From assembly GCA_045650025.1 (NCBI GenBank), contig JAZRQR010000157.1, positions 13,268 through 77,267 on the forward strand: a stretch of 64,000 nt of DNA, given 5' to 3'. This document shows, piece after piece, positions 42,547 to 50,352 of the stretch. Below the pieces are notes generated by a model. That model worked only from the letters and a program-made list of their open reading frames with translations. It was not told where the DNA came from and ran no database searches. This stretch comes from SVQP01 sp045650025. Its GTDB lineage: Bacteria; Bacillota; Clostridia; Oscillospirales; CAG-272. A program made the position numbers and the translations under genes. The first letter of the stretch is position 1; every line of letters starts with the position of its first letter.

Positions 42547-43503
42547 TCAAAGTCCCAATGTTTGCAAATCAAACTCTGAATGGTTTTTGATAGGTGCTTC
42601 ACAGATCAGCGCCATGACCGCGCCCTGCAACTCAGGCAGCGTTTTGCTTTGCTGCAAGCGCTTGACGTACTTTTTATCCGCGTCAAACACGCCGCTCATC
42701 AAAAGCCAGATCTCCTTCATGCGCCCGTTCACAGCATGGTCGCTGCCCAGCACGCGTGCATAGTGCGCCACCAGATCCTCATGGAAATCGTGCATGAGTG
42801 CGCGCGTGACCTTTTTATCCGAGAGCAGCGCAGGATTGGCAAGCAATCCCCTGCCGATCATGATCGCACGGGTACTTGAAAAACGCTCGGCTATGTACGC
42901 GGCGTCCGCCTTCGTGCACACGTTCCCGTTATAGCACAAGGGGATCTCTGTGTTCTTGGTCACGTACTCGTACGCGTCCAGATGTGGCACGCCGCGGTAC
43001 AGTTCCTTGCCCGTACGGGCATGCACGGTCAGCTCGCACACAGGATATTGATTATAAATTTCCAACAGCGCGGGAAGCTCATCCGCTTCTTGATAGCCAA
43101 TGCGCGTTTTGATCGAAATATCAATGGGACAGCGCGCAAACACCTTGTCCAAAAACGCATCCAGCGCATCGGTGTCTGCCAGCATGCCCGCACCCTTTTT
43201 CTTGGCGGTCACCGTGCCCGAGGGGCAGCCGAGATTGAGGTTGACCTCTGAGTATCCGCGCGCGGCGATCTGCTCTGCCATCCACAAAAAGTCGTCCGCA
43301 TTTTTGCCCAGCAGCTGCGGCACGGTGGTGGGCGGATTGTTTGCGGGGTCCAGCTCGCGCACCTCGCGAACTGTCAGCTTATGCACCTCCGTGGGCGAAA
43401 AAAAGGGTGTATAATAGCGGTCGATTCCGCCAAAATATCGTTGATGCAGCGTACGGTATACGCTGTCCGTCAACCCCTCCATGGGGGCAAGATAATATTT
43501 CAT
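42547..43503 (-). CDS. dus: tRNA-dihydrouridine synthase
   Basis: A 318-aa FMN-dependent enzyme reducing specific uridines in tRNA. Seen: APMEGLTDSVYR at the N-terminus, NLNLGCPSGTVTAKKKGAGM near residue 90 (catalytic Cys in GCPS), SIKTRIGY, LTVHARTGKELYRG and IMIGRGLLANP. It is closest in look to the short DusC-like branch of Clostridia. It heads an operon with the GH99-like gene 21 bp downstream and a good promoter at 43527-43555. Confidence 0.92.
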   Translation of the reverse strand: MKYYLAPMEGLTDSVYRTLHQRYFGGIDRYYTPFFSPTEVHKLTVREVRELDPANNPPTTVPQLLGKNADDFLWMAEQIAARGYSEVNLNLGCPSGTVTAKKKGAGMLADTDALDAFLDKVFARCPIDISIKTRIGYQEADELPALLEIYNQYPVCELTVHARTGKELYRGVPHLDAYEYVTKNTEIPLCYNGNVCTKADAAYIAERFSSTRAIMIGRGLLANPALLSDKKVTRALMHDFHEDLVAHYARVLGSDHAVNGRMKEIWLLMSGVFDADKKYVKRLQQSKTLPELQGAVMALICEAPIKNHSEFDLQTLGL

Positions 43504-43526
43504 AGAAAATCCTTGCTTTTTCTTTT

Positions 43527-43555
43527 ATTGTAACACATTTTGCACCTTTTTGCAA
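43527..43555 (-). promoter_or_regulatory. Promoter of dus operon
   Basis: Minus strand TTGCAA (43555-43550), 17 nt, TACAAT (43532-43527). Confidence 0.75.
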
Positions 43556-43623
43556 CAGCTTTCGGCAGAATATTTCGCGCGCGAAACATTCATGAATTTT
43601 TTGTGAATTTGCAGAAAAAGCCA

Positions 43624-43652
43624 TTGCACATTTCAGTCTTTTGTGCTACATT
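43624..43652 (+). promoter_or_regulatory. Promoter of the 105-aa membrane protein
   Basis: TTGCAC, 17 nt ending TTGTGC, TACATT; an alternative -10, TATACT, lies just after. Confidence 0.65.
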
Positions 43653-43707
43653 ATATACTGTATAACAATTTACAATCCCCTGTTGCAGGGCTGAAAGGAG
43701 AACCATC

Positions 43708-44025
43708 ATGGATAAGAATAACAACACCGGTGCAATCGTTCTGACTGCCGTTATCAGTGCAGTTACCGCTGCTGCTTTGACCGCAGCGATCATCTTTGCT
43801 GTTCAGAACAGACAGCAGATCAAGGCAGCTGCTATTCGCGTAAAGAATAAGAGCGTAGACGCAGCAAGCAACCTCAAGGAGAAGACCGTGAACATTGCCA
43901 ACACCATCAAGGCTAAGCTGACCAAGAAGAAGGCAGCTTGCGCTGATGAGGAGTGCGACATTGCAGAGGAGCTGACCTTCGAGGAAGCTGACGCTGATCT
44001 CCAGATTCTGACTATTGAAGAGTAA
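43708..44025 (+). CDS. Small single-pass membrane protein, 105 aa
   Basis: A short N-terminus (MDKNNNTG), one hydrophobic helix (AIVLTAVISAVTAAALTAAIIFAV), a Lys-rich amphipathic segment (about 35-72) and an acidic tail (EECDIAEELTFEEADADLQI). There is no lipobox or cleavage site. A second protein of the same architecture is encoded at 57212-57430. GAAAGGAG precedes the ATG; the gene has its own promoter and terminator and is likely well expressed. I know of no assigned function; a membrane-tethered adaptor is one guess. Confidence 0.75.
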   Translation: MDKNNNTGAIVLTAVISAVTAAALTAAIIFAVQNRQQIKAAAIRVKNKSVDAASNLKEKTVNIANTIKAKLTKKKAACADEECDIAEELTFEEADADLQILTIEE

Positions 44026-44040
44026 TTCCGAGAAATAAAA

Positions 44041-44473
44041 AAGCTGCCGTATAGGGCAGCGGAATTAGCGGAGAAATAATTTTAGCCACCACGTTTTTGC
44101 GTGGTGGCTTTTCAAATGCGTGGCATCTGCGATCCGTTTTGGTGAAGGAGCGACCGTTAAATGAATCTCACCCACCGCAATCGCGTTGAATATTCTCGGC
44201 TTAATCGCCTCAAAATTCAACGCTGCGGTCCCCCCTCTCCAGCGGAGAGGGCTAATGTAGCGCATCCGTCTTGTTCAATCATCAAAAAGGGCGACAAAAA
44301 GAGCCCTCTCCGCTGGAGAGGATACCTGCAAGCAGGTTTGACCGCGAAGCGGTGGGTGAGATTCCCCATACGGACGCTCTTTCACGTCTTATATAACAGA
44401 ACGCAGAAGCCATATAGACTTCTGCATTCTTTTTGTTCTTTTTTTCGCTAATTCCGCAGCCCGATGGCAGCTT
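44041..44473. repeat. Nested inverted-repeat region, family C
   Basis: Three concentric inverted repeats occur. Outer arms: CTGCC...GCGGAATTAGCG (44044-44070) against CGCTAATTCCGC...GGCAG (44446-44470). Middle arms: AATCTCACCCACCGC (44164-44178) against its exact complement (44349-44363). Inner arms: CCTCTCCAGCGGAGAGGGCT (44234-44253) against its exact complement (44302-44321); each inner arm is itself a palindrome. A GCAGAAG/CTTCTGC hairpin lies at 44403-44427. No gene with a ribosome binding site is present. Confidence 0.75.
44084..44112 (+). terminator. Terminator of the 105-aa membrane protein gene
   Basis: GCCACCACG/CGTGGTGGC stem with 6-nt loop, then TTTT. Confidence 0.75.
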
Positions 44474-44480
44474 TTTTTAT

Positions 44481-45104
44481 TCAGTTTCCTTTTCCAAGCA
44501 GGTCCTGCACAGTCTCCAGGATCTTAAAGCGGATGCGGTATTTGACGTTATCGGTCTCGGTAATGATCTTATACTGCTCCCCCGTCAGCCCCACCGAGAT
44601 AAACGCCTCCTCATTGCTCTGCTCCCCCTGTGCGCTTGCGGCGGACAGACAGAGCGGCGGGAACAGCACGCACCACCAGTTTTGCCCCTCCGCCTCGCCA
44701 ATGCACACGCGCAAGGACACGTACGTGCCGCCCGGGAAACAGCAATTTTCATAGTTGCGCGTGGGGTATTCCTCCTTACCAAGCAGTACGCTGACGGGAT
44801 AATCGTAGCCCTGCTCCACCACCACCGCCTGCGCCGCTGCCTCGATCTCGTCCGAGTGCTCGGTCAAGATTTGCTCTGCCTGCTCCCTGCTCGCGCATCC
44901 TGCAAGCAGCGGCTCGGTCACGCGCAGCACCTCGTCACGCACCTTGAGCTTGAGTGCCTGATCCTCCTTGGAATCCGAATTTGCCAGCACGTGCAGCCGC
45001 ACCACGCTCTCATAGATCTCCTGCTCGCCGTGTACCGGCAGAATGCTGAAAAGCCCCAGTAAAAACAGCAGCACAATGCCGCCCGTAAGTATTCTCTGAT
45101 TCAT
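44481..45104 (-). CDS. spoIIR: Stage II sporulation protein R
   Basis: SpoIIR is the forespore-secreted signal that activates SpoIIGA and thus pro-sigma-E in the mother cell. The 207-aa protein has an N-terminal signal/anchor (ILTGGIVLLFLLGLFSIL) and the family signature VVRLHVLANSDSKEDQALKL with VRDEVL near residue 40, then GGTYVSLRVCIGEAEGQNWW and CVLFPPLC. GGAAGG lies 8 nt before the ATG at 45104. A sigma-F-like promoter (45154-45182) stands 50 nt upstream, which fits known forespore expression of this gene. Its presence supports a sporulating host. Confidence 0.92.
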   Translation of the reverse strand: MNQRILTGGIVLLFLLGLFSILPVHGEQEIYESVVRLHVLANSDSKEDQALKLKVRDEVLRVTEPLLAGCASREQAEQILTEHSDEIEAAAQAVVVEQGYDYPVSVLLGKEEYPTRNYENCCFPGGTYVSLRVCIGEAEGQNWWCVLFPPLCLSAASAQGEQSNEEAFISVGLTGEQYKIITETDNVKYRIRFKILETVQDLLGKGN

Positions 45105-45153
45105 AAAAAATATCCTTCCCTTGTGTTTCATAGTATTGTCGTCTGACAAGCCT

Positions 45154-45182
45154 ATGATTGCCATGGGAAGGATATTTTATAC
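45154..45182 (-). promoter_or_regulatory. Sigma-F-type promoter of spoIIR
   Basis: Minus strand GTATA (45182-45178), 15 nt, GGCAATCAT (45162-45154), close to the Bacillus sigma-F consensus GYATA-N15-GGNNANANT (one mismatch). Confidence 0.65.
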
Positions 45183-45197
45183 ACGTGGCGCAAAAAA

Positions 45198-45569
45198 TTA
45201 TGCGTCCTCGCCGTCCTCGAGCACCTCATCGTGGAACTCAATGTTCTCCAGAATCTTTGCAATGCGTGCGCCGTGCTCAACCGATGCGTCCTCAATAAAG
45301 GTCAGCTCGGGAGTCATGCGCAGATTGAGCGTTTTTGCAAGCTGAGTACGCATATAGCCGCTTGCCTGACGCAGACCCTTTGCCACGTCCTTTTTATTGC
45401 CCGAAAGGCAGGAATAATAGACCTTTGCATATTTGAGATCGGGGGTGACGTCTACTGCAGTCACGCTGACGAAGGCATCGCTGACGCGAGGATCCTTGAC
45501 GCCGCGCAGAATGACCATCAACTCCTTCTGCATCTCATCGTTGATTCTGCCTCTTCTGTAATTTGCCAT
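45198..45569 (-). CDS. rbfA: Ribosome-binding factor A
   Basis: RbfA binds free 30S subunits and helps 16S rRNA 5'-end maturation. The 123-aa protein shows the family features: YRRGRINDEMQKELMVILRG, KDPRVSDAFVSVTAVDVTPD, LKYAKVYYSCL and LNLRMTPELTFIEDASVEHGARI. A very good promoter lies upstream and AAGGAGATAGT precedes the ATG. The usual infB/nusA neighbours are absent. SpoIIR follows on the same strand after 93 bp. Confidence 0.95.
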   Translation of the reverse strand: MANYRRGRINDEMQKELMVILRGVKDPRVSDAFVSVTAVDVTPDLKYAKVYYSCLSGNKKDVAKGLRQASGYMRTQLAKTLNLRMTPELTFIEDASVEHGARIAKILENIEFHDEVLEDGEDA

Positions 45570-45613
45570 ACTATCTCCTTATATTTTCATGCTTTGCGCG
45601 TTGATTTCAAGGT

Positions 45614-45642
45614 ATTGTACCACAAAAGCACGCGCTTGTCAA
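45614..45642 (-). promoter_or_regulatory. rbfA promoter
   Basis: Minus strand TTGACA (45642-45637), 17 nt, TACAAT (45619-45614). Confidence 0.85.
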
Positions 45643-45650
45643 TGACTTTT

Positions 45651-47129
45651 TTACTCGGTACGCATGCAGAATGCAAGCGCGGGCAGATTATTGCCGTTAC
45701 GCAGATCGGCATACTCCACCGACGCACGAATGGAATACGCATACGACACGACGCTTGCGTCCGCGCCATCGGGCACGTCCACCAGTACGCAGCCGCGCGT
45801 TTCGATCACGGCGCGTGCGGGCACGTCACTTCCCTTAGGTCCAACGCGGAAGCCCTTGACTTCCCTGTCAAGGCTGTCGCGCGGCGACTGACCGCAGACG
45901 CAAAGTCCGTCACCGATGTCGGTAAAGGCAACCGTGATCTGCTTGCCGTCTGCCGATTTTTTCGCCTCGGTGGCGCGGGGGGCGCGTGCGTCATACTCGT
46001 TGCCAATGCGGTATTCGCGTGCAAGTGCCAGCTTGGCAAGGCGCATGGCAAGCTCATACTTACGGGGAGAGTGCGCAAAATCGGGGTGATCGTCGGGTGC
46101 ACCCAGATCCATAGCAGGGGTCAGCGTGCTGCCCGGGATGGTCGCCAGTGCATCGGTCTGCTTGACGCGCACGGTGTCCAGGCACGCAAAGTAGGTAAAG
46201 CACTCATCGCGGTAGTCCGAGAGCTGCACGTTATAGAACGGGAACTCCTGTCCAAAGCGTGCACGCTCGTCCTCAACAAAGCGGGTCAGCTCCACGTCGT
46301 ACACGGGCGCGCGATCCGGGAAGCAGCCCTCGCTCTCGCCCTGGAAGAAGATCTGCCCCTTGAACTGCAGCGGCACGAAGGGATGGATGAGCGAATTGTA
46401 AAAGCCGCCAAGAGGTACTGCCACCGTGGTGGTATAGCCAAGCTCGGCTGCCAGCTCTGCGGGCATCAGCTCGCGAATGCAGGCGCCGCCTGCCGCCATC
46501 ATGATCATGCCCACGGGCGCGTCAATATAGCGCAGCAGCTCCTTACCAAAGAACCAGCCGATAGCGGAAAAGCCCATGGCGTCCGGCTCGAGTGGGAGTC
46601 GCCAATGCCAATCGGGATTGATGACGTCGGGCTGCGGTGCAGCACACTGCTCCTGGTGCTCAAAGGCATACTGACGGGTCTGCGTAAACAGGCGCAGCGG
46701 CTCGTCCTTGTCGTACCATTGCTCGGGTGCCCAGGACAGGCAGGAGGAGAGGTTGTGCTCGGCATTGGACTGACCGCCGATCAGCCACACGTCACCAACA
46801 AGCACGTCCTCGAGCACCGCGCTGTGTCCGCGGTCATCGTAGATCGACATCAGCTTGCCCTCCCATACCGCGCCGTGCGGTACGAAGGTCAGCGTCCATT
46901 TGTTGTCCTCATTTACGGTGGCAGTTACACGCTCACCCATAAATTCGCCCGTGACAATCGAGCCGGGCGCATTGGAAAAGCCCCAGATGCGAATGGGTCT
47001 CTCGCGCTGCAACACCATATGCGAGCTAAATACGCCCGATACCTTGAAATCCGGGCAAACCCAGCCGCTTGCGTTGACGGTCAGCTCCTTTTCCTCTTGT
47101 CCGGGCAAAGCCATTTTGTTTTCTTCCAT
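45651..47129 (-). CDS. Sialate O-acetylesterase-like SGNH hydrolase
   Basis: A 492-aa protein without signal peptide. An N-terminal beta domain (about 25-105; FSSHMVLQRERPIRIWG) precedes the SGNH-type catalytic region: VWLIGGQSNAEHNLS (nucleophile Ser in GQSN), GMIMMAAGGACI and IFFQGESEG. This order matches SASA-family sialate O-acetylesterases, which remove acetyl groups from sialic acids; cytosolic location fits processing of imported sugars. It follows the MFS-GH2 fusion gene by 7 bp in the same operon and ends it; the next gene has its own promoter. Confidence 0.85.
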   Translation of the reverse strand: MEENKMALPGQEEKELTVNASGWVCPDFKVSGVFSSHMVLQRERPIRIWGFSNAPGSIVTGEFMGERVTATVNEDNKWTLTFVPHGAVWEGKLMSIYDDRGHSAVLEDVLVGDVWLIGGQSNAEHNLSSCLSWAPEQWYDKDEPLRLFTQTRQYAFEHQEQCAAPQPDVINPDWHWRLPLEPDAMGFSAIGWFFGKELLRYIDAPVGMIMMAAGGACIRELMPAELAAELGYTTTVAVPLGGFYNSLIHPFVPLQFKGQIFFQGESEGCFPDRAPVYDVELTRFVEDERARFGQEFPFYNVQLSDYRDECFTYFACLDTVRVKQTDALATIPGSTLTPAMDLGAPDDHPDFAHSPRKYELAMRLAKLALAREYRIGNEYDARAPRATEAKKSADGKQITVAFTDIGDGLCVCGQSPRDSLDREVKGFRVGPKGSDVPARAVIETRGCVLVDVPDGADASVVSYAYSIRASVEYADLRNGNNLPALAFCMRTE

Positions 47130-47136
47130 GTTGTCC

Positions 47137-50100
47137 TCAATTCCCTGCTATCTTCTCGTAGCAGCTGTATATTTCGCTTGCAAGCGCAGCCATGGCGGCA
47201 GCATCTGCCTTTTCCACTTGTCTGTCGTAGGTCACAAGACCGTTGGTTTCATCCTCCACGTCCGAGATCTGCGTCAGCACGCACGCGCAAAGACCACTCT
47301 CCTTGATCGCAGGTATGACCTGCTCGCGGTAGAGTGCCTCGGTCGCGGCTTGCCACGCCTCGGGGGTGGGATAGGTGGTGTAGCCGTAGTTGTTGTCGGG
47401 GTTAAAGATGTGCCCCTCTACGCGGCAGGCATAGCCGCCAAACTCGGAAAGCACCACGGGACGGTCACCCCAGGGCTTGATATGGATCTTTTTGAAATAG
47501 ATATGCTCACTCTGCACGTCACTTTTCTTGCCCCAGAACCAGCCCGAGGTGGCATCCCACACACGCGAGGGGTCAAGTGCCTTGAGCGTATCATAGGTTT
47601 GATCCGCCTCAAACTGTCCCCATCCCTCGTTGAAGATGGTGTAATAGCACACGCTGGGGTGGTTATGCAAGAGCCAAACCGTGTTTGAGCTCTCGGTAAA
47701 GAATGCTTGCTTGCGTCTCTTGCTTACTCTGTGCGTAACGCCGCGCTTGAGCCCTGCCGTGGGCAGAGCGGTATCCACAAGGAAGCTGTAGCCGCCGTTG
47801 TTGACCATATCCTGGAACACCACCATGCCCAGCTTGTCGCACAGATAATAGAACACCTGCGGCTCGATCTTGATATGCTTACGCAGCATGTTAGAGCCCA
47901 TTTTCTTGGCGGTCAGAATATCGTTTTCATAGCCACGGGGGCTGCCGGGCAGATAGATGCCGTCCGGGAAATAGCCCTGATCCAGAAGTCCGTGGAAGAA
48001 ATAGGGCTTGCCGTTGAGGCAAATGCGCGGTGTGCCGCCCACGTTTTCCACACTCACGGTGCGCAGCGCGAAATAGGACTTGACCTCGTCCTTACCCGAC
48101 CGCAGCGTAAACTCATACAGATACGGGTGCTCGGGCGACCAAAGCATAGCGGTCTTAGGCTTGTAGGTGTAAGAATTACCCGTAAAATGCACGGTGTCCG
48201 CACCGTCGGGCGTTTGTACGGTCATTTCATATTCTCCCGTACCGCCCATGATATCGATTTTCACAGAATCAAGCGCGGGCGTCAAACGGATATTTTCGAT
48301 ATACGCGTCGGGCACCTGCTCCAGCCATACGGGCTGCCAGATGCCGCTGACGGGGGTATACCACATGCCGCCGCGATCACGGCGCTGCTTACCCCAGCCG
48401 AAATTGTGATCCAGCTTATCGGTGACGATCACGGACAAATGGTTGGTACCCTGTTGTACGTAATCGGTAATATCCAGCCCAAAAGGCAGATAGCCGCCTT
48501 CATGAATGCCTGCTTTTTGATGATTGATCCGCACGTCACAGCTCTGATCCACCGCGCCAAAGTGCAAAATCACGCGCTCACCCTCTCGCTTTTCCAGCTC
48601 GAACGTGCGCTTATACTGCCAGCGCTCATCCGCTTGCAGCTGTCTTTCGATACCCGAAAGTCTGCTTTCGGGCGGGAACGGCACGCGGATCTGACCAATA
48701 TACTCGGTTCCCTGCTCCCCAATGACCGTAAGCTCCCATTCCCCGCAAAGGCTCTGCCAGCACTCGCGCTTCATGGACGGACGGGGATATTCTTTCTCCC
48801 ACGCGTTCGCATCCTGTTCAAAAGGGGTATGCAGCTCCTGCAAACGGGGCTTCTTTTTTTCTCCAAACAGCACCACCAAAAGCAGTACGATACCTGCCAC
48901 GACCAGCGCGGTCAGGAAAATATCAGCACTGGGCACAAAGGATTCGGTACCGTCGCCGTTGACGATCCGCTCGGCATCGGCAAGCACCAGCTCGCCGATC
49001 CAAGGACCGATGACGCCGGGCAGCAGCACCTGCGTAAATATGCGGATGCCCTGCAGTCTGCCCGCCTTGCCGGCAGGGGTCAGATCACGGATCTTGGCAC
49101 CAAACACGGCAGCGCCGCAAAGGTAGCCGCACATCATGAAGAGCGAGCCGATAAAGACCGGCAGCTTGCCCGTGCACAGATACAGCACCACAAAGCCCAC
49201 GCACAGCCAAAGCAGCGCAATGATGCCCGTGACGCGGAATCCCTTTTTGTCATACACTCTGCCCCAGAACGCGGTTGCAACCGACGCTAAAATGATGGCA
49301 GGTGCCATGACCAGCACGTAATCCGCCATACCCAGCGACACCTCATAGTAAATAATGAGGTATGGCATAAAGATCTGAATGGCGATATTGAACAGCACGA
49401 AAATGCCAAGCAGCACGTACAGCTGCGGATGCTTTGCCATGGTGGACGGACGGAATCCGTACATCACCGAGGAAACGTACCCATCCTTGACCGGCTTGAT
49501 GGCAGGGTCTTTGATCAAGAAAAATCCCAGCACGCCCGCGATCAGCACAAGCCCACCGATCACGCAGAACATCAGCGTCCAGTATGCGGGCATGGACTGC
49601 GAGAGGCTGGCAGGCACCAGCATCATACCGCCAAACACCAAGAGAATGGCGATCAGCGGCATCATGGCGTTCAGACCCTCCGCCGCACCTCGGTTTTTCT
49701 CGGTGGTGCTGTCGGTCAGCCAGGCGTTAAACGCCGCATCGTTGGCAGTTGAGCCAAAGAAGGTCATGATGCAGTCCAGCGCCACGGTCAGCGAAATGCC
49801 CACGGTGGCAGCCGAGACGGTCATGGGAATGATGGTGGAAATCCAGTCCACGCGCAGAGCGGCAAAGGCAAAAATGGAAATGCCCCACAGAATATAGCCG
49901 CCCGAAATAAACAGACGGCGCTTGCCGATCTTATCCGAAAGCGCGCCCATAAAAATGGTGGTCAGCGTAGCTGCCACCGCCGAAGCGCTCACCATCAGAC
50001 GAATATCGCCCGGGGATGCCGCGAACATTTTGTAAATGAATACGTTGAGGTACATATTCTCGACCACCCATGCGATCTGCCCCAGCAGGCCAAACAGCAC

Positions 50101-50139
50101 AAGCGCCATATAGAATCTTCCCTTTCCTTTTTGCTTCAT
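47137..50139 (-). CDS. MFS/GPH-type sugar transporter fused to GH2 glycosidase
   Basis: A single uninterrupted 1000-codon frame. Residues about 1-430 are a 12-helix major facilitator with loop motif GALSDKIGKR near residue 60 and a second GRVYDKKG loop. Residues about 440-1000 are a family 2 glycoside hydrolase: sugar-binding beta-sandwich (WELTVIG, FGAVDQSCDVRINHQKAG), Ig-like middle domain and TIM barrel. The catalytic acid/base Glu is in TIFNEGWG (residue 838) and the likely nucleophile Glu in VVLSEFGGY (residue 899), so the enzyme looks intact. With 12 helices both ends are cytoplasmic, placing hydrolysis at the transporter exit. There is no stop, ribosome binding site or frame change at the junction. 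Neighbours: esterase, GH123-like protein, solute-binding proteins. Confidence 0.9.
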   Translation of the reverse strand: MKQKGKGRFYMALVLFGLLGQIAWVVENMYLNVFIYKMFAASPGDIRLMVSASAVAATLTTIFMGALSDKIGKRRLFISGGYILWGISIFAFAALRVDWISTIIPMTVSAATVGISLTVALDCIMTFFGSTANDAAFNAWLTDSTTEKNRGAAEGLNAMMPLIAILLVFGGMMLVPASLSQSMPAYWTLMFCVIGGLVLIAGVLGFFLIKDPAIKPVKDGYVSSVMYGFRPSTMAKHPQLYVLLGIFVLFNIAIQIFMPYLIIYYEVSLGMADYVLVMAPAIILASVATAFWGRVYDKKGFRVTGIIALLWLCVGFVVLYLCTGKLPVFIGSLFMMCGYLCGAAVFGAKIRDLTPAGKAGRLQGIRIFTQVLLPGVIGPWIGELVLADAERIVNGDGTESFVPSADIFLTALVVAGIVLLLVVLFGEKKKPRLQELHTPFEQDANAWEKEYPRPSMKRECWQSLCGEWELTVIGEQGTEYIGQIRVPFPPESRLSGIERQLQADERWQYKRTFELEKREGERVILHFGAVDQSCDVRINHQKAGIHEGGYLPFGLDITDYVQQGTNHLSVIVTDKLDHNFGWGKQRRDRGGMWYTPVSGIWQPVWLEQVPDAYIENIRLTPALDSVKIDIMGGTGEYEMTVQTPDGADTVHFTGNSYTYKPKTAMLWSPEHPYLYEFTLRSGKDEVKSYFALRTVSVENVGGTPRICLNGKPYFFHGLLDQGYFPDGIYLPGSPRGYENDILTAKKMGSNMLRKHIKIEPQVFYYLCDKLGMVVFQDMVNNGGYSFLVDTALPTAGLKRGVTHRVSKRRKQAFFTESSNTVWLLHNHPSVCYYTIFNEGWGQFEADQTYDTLKALDPSRVWDATSGWFWGKKSDVQSEHIYFKKIHIKPWGDRPVVLSEFGGYACRVEGHIFNPDNNYGYTTYPTPEAWQAATEALYREQVIPAIKESGLCACVLTQISDVEDETNGLVTYDRQVEKADAAAMAALASEIYSCYEKIAGN

Positions 50140-50178
50140 AGGTCTCTTATCTCCTTATGCGGATCCTTATGCGGAAAT

Positions 50179-50209
50179 GGGGTGACGGACACGCCGCCAC
50201 CCCTTTTTT
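50179..50209. terminator. Intra-operon hairpin
   Basis: GGGGTG-A-CGG/CCG-C-CACCCC stem. The T-run (TTTTTT) is on the plus side, so for the minus-strand operon it is a stable hairpin without U-tract, between the peptide gene and the transporter fusion. It may stabilise or attenuate the upstream mRNA. Confidence 0.5.
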
Positions 50210-50214
50210 CATCA

Positions 50215-50334
50215 TCACAGAACGTTGAGCAACGATACGACCAGCAAAGCACCGGTTAAGCCGGTTGCTACAAGCAGAATGCCCTGCACCGCAGCCACAG
50301 CGGTAGAGATCAACGTAATCCAAACAGGCTTCAT
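50215..50334 (-). CDS. 39-aa hydrophobic membrane peptide
   Basis: ATG at 50334 follows AAAGGGA by a normal distance and the frame encodes 39 residues ending in TGA. The product is almost wholly hydrophobic: a short MKPVW start, then one helix (ITLISTAVAAVQGILLVATG) continuing into LTGALLVVSLLNVL. It lies between the DUF4091 gene (18 bp upstream) and the transporter-glycosidase fusion in the same direction. I do not recognise it. A small regulatory or assembly subunit of the transporter is possible, as for other short membrane peptides, but that is inference. Confidence 0.6.
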   Translation of the reverse strand: MKPVWITLISTAVAAVQGILLVATGLTGALLVVSLLNVL

Positions 50335-50352
50335 AACAAATCCCTTTCTGAT

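Noticed and set aside
48700..48900. Frameshift or missed stop between transporter and GH2 domain
   Set aside because: The frame is continuous, the linker is charged and of ordinary length, and no start with binding site is present for a separate GH2 gene.
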